Positions 5,095-5,716 of a DNA stretch of 5,716 nt are shown piece by piece (within the stretch, counting starts at the first letter, position 1; the number at the start of each line of letters is the position of its first letter). The position numbers and the translations under genes are program-made. The DNA is taken from positions 1-5,716 of the forward strand of contig JALZVZ010000077.1 in assembly GCA_023299945.1 (NCBI GenBank), read 5' to 3'. This stretch comes from Altererythrobacter sp. (GTDB lineage Bacteria > Pseudomonadota > Alphaproteobacteria > Sphingomonadales > Sphingomonadaceae). The notes below the pieces were generated by a model. It searched no databases. It saw only the letters and a list, made by a program, of their open reading frames with translations, and had not been told where the DNA came from.

Positions 5095-5716
5095 ATGAAT
5101 GACATTGCAGATGGTCTGGGCAGTGCGATCGAAGGGGGCCTGACCGCGCGCGCAGTGGAACCGAATGCTGGCGTGAAAGATGCCCTGGACGACAAATTGG
5201 CCGGGCGCACAGGCGCCTGCCTCAATTGCGGAACCACTCTGACAGGCCCGCATTGCCATGATTGCGGGCAAAAAGCAGACGTCCACCGCAGCCTGAAAGC
5301 CATATTTCACGATATCGTCCACGGCGTCTTGCACCTCGACGGCAAACTCTGGCGCACATTGCCGCTGCTTGCATGGAAGCCGGGCGAGCTGACCCGCCGT
5401 TACATCGATGGCGAGCGCGCCAAATTCGTCTCGCCCATGGCAATGTTCTTGTTCAGCGTGTTCATGATGTTTGCCACGTTCCAAATCATTGGCTTAAGTA
5501 CACCGGCCAACCTTTCCGAAGGTGCCAGCCTTAATGCGTCACTCGATGAGGCACAGACACAGGCTGCGCAAGACCACGCCGCCGCGCAGGCCGCACTCAA
5601 CGGCTTGCCAGCAGGATCACCCGAGCGGGCAGCGGCTGAAGAAGCATTGGCGGAAGCGAAGATACAGGCAGGTGCCATCGCCAATGCGGATGATATCGCC
5701 AACGGAGAGGTAAGCC
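5095..5716 (+). CDS. DUF3667 zinc-ribbon membrane protein (3' end outside window)
   Basis: The frame from the ATG at 5095 stays open to the right edge, giving 207 residues with no stop. After about 40 polar residues comes a zinc-ribbon with two CxxC pairs: Cys42/Cys45 (CLNCG) and Cys54/Cys57 (CHDCGQ). Next is an amphipathic block with several histidines (64-80) and LLAWKPGELTRRYIDGERAKFVSP (91-114), which matches my memory of DUF3667. The first membrane helix follows (about 114-134, MAMFLFSVFMMFATF). After it lies a long Ala/Gln/Glu-rich, probably helical loop (about 138-200); a second helix would be expected beyond the window. Function is unknown, and an inner-membrane location is inferred. 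The gene follows the rpoZ terminator and so needs its own promoter; TTGCCT-16 nt-TATTAT (5048-5075) is a weak candidate whose start point would fall in the ribosome binding site. Confidence 0.85.
   Translation, partial: MNDIADGLGSAIEGGLTARAVEPNAGVKDALDDKLAGRTGACLNCGTTLTGPHCHDCGQKADVHRSLKAIFHDIVHGVLHLDGKLWRTLPLLAWKPGELTRRYIDGERAKFVSPMAMFLFSVFMMFATFQIIGLSTPANLSEGASLNASLDEAQTQAAQDHAAAQAALNGLPAGSPERAAAEEALAEAKIQAGAIANADDIANGEVS

Noticed and set aside
5008..5484. 158-residue leftward open frame at the right end
   Set aside because: It overlaps the rpoZ terminator and the N-terminal half of the DUF3667 gene, whose strong ribosome binding site and zinc-ribbon motif make the rightward frame the real one.

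Overview
The window looks like an ordinary chromosomal segment of an alphaproteobacterium, most likely a member of the Sphingomonadales (Erythrobacter/Sphingopyxis-like). The pointers are a UPF0262 gene (a family I know from Alphaproteobacteria), a DnaB with alphaproteobacterial-style insertions, DUF4197 and DUF3667 proteins of the sphingomonad type, and a moderately high G+C content with GCG/CTG/TTG-rich codon use. There are no tRNA or rRNA genes, CRISPR arrays, insertion sequences or phage genes.

Layout from left to right. (1) The 3' end of an unrecognised rightward gene (to 224), followed by about 160 nt of non-coding DNA with three tandem 10-bp repeats. (2) A rightward gene for an exported DUF4197 protein (384-1100). 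(3) A tightly packed leftward operon read from 2811 down to 1097: UPF0262, then a membrane-anchored GH25-like (lysozyme-fold) protein, then cytidine deaminase. Its end overlaps the end of the DUF4197 gene by 4 bp. (4) A divergent control region (2812-2960) with DnaA-box-like 9-mers and a 15-bp palindrome. (5) A rightward dnaB for the replicative helicase (2961-4511). (6) rpoZ for the RNA polymerase omega subunit (4617-4964), with its own sigma70-type promoter and a strong intrinsic terminator at 4988-5025. (7) The 5' part of a rightward DUF3667 gene (from 5095), a zinc-ribbon membrane protein that runs off the window.

Functionally, dnaB and rpoZ are core replication and transcription genes, and cdd belongs to pyrimidine salvage. 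The operon joins cdd to an uncharacterised cytosolic protein (UPF0262) and a GH25-like membrane protein. I see no evidence for a mobile defence system or similar. The most notable point is that the GH25-like protein appears to have lost every acidic active-site residue I can align, so it is probably a pseudoenzyme kept for binding or structure. Also worth a look are the cytidine deaminase active-site variant (CAET together with PCGRC) and the possible control sites between UPF0262 and dnaB.
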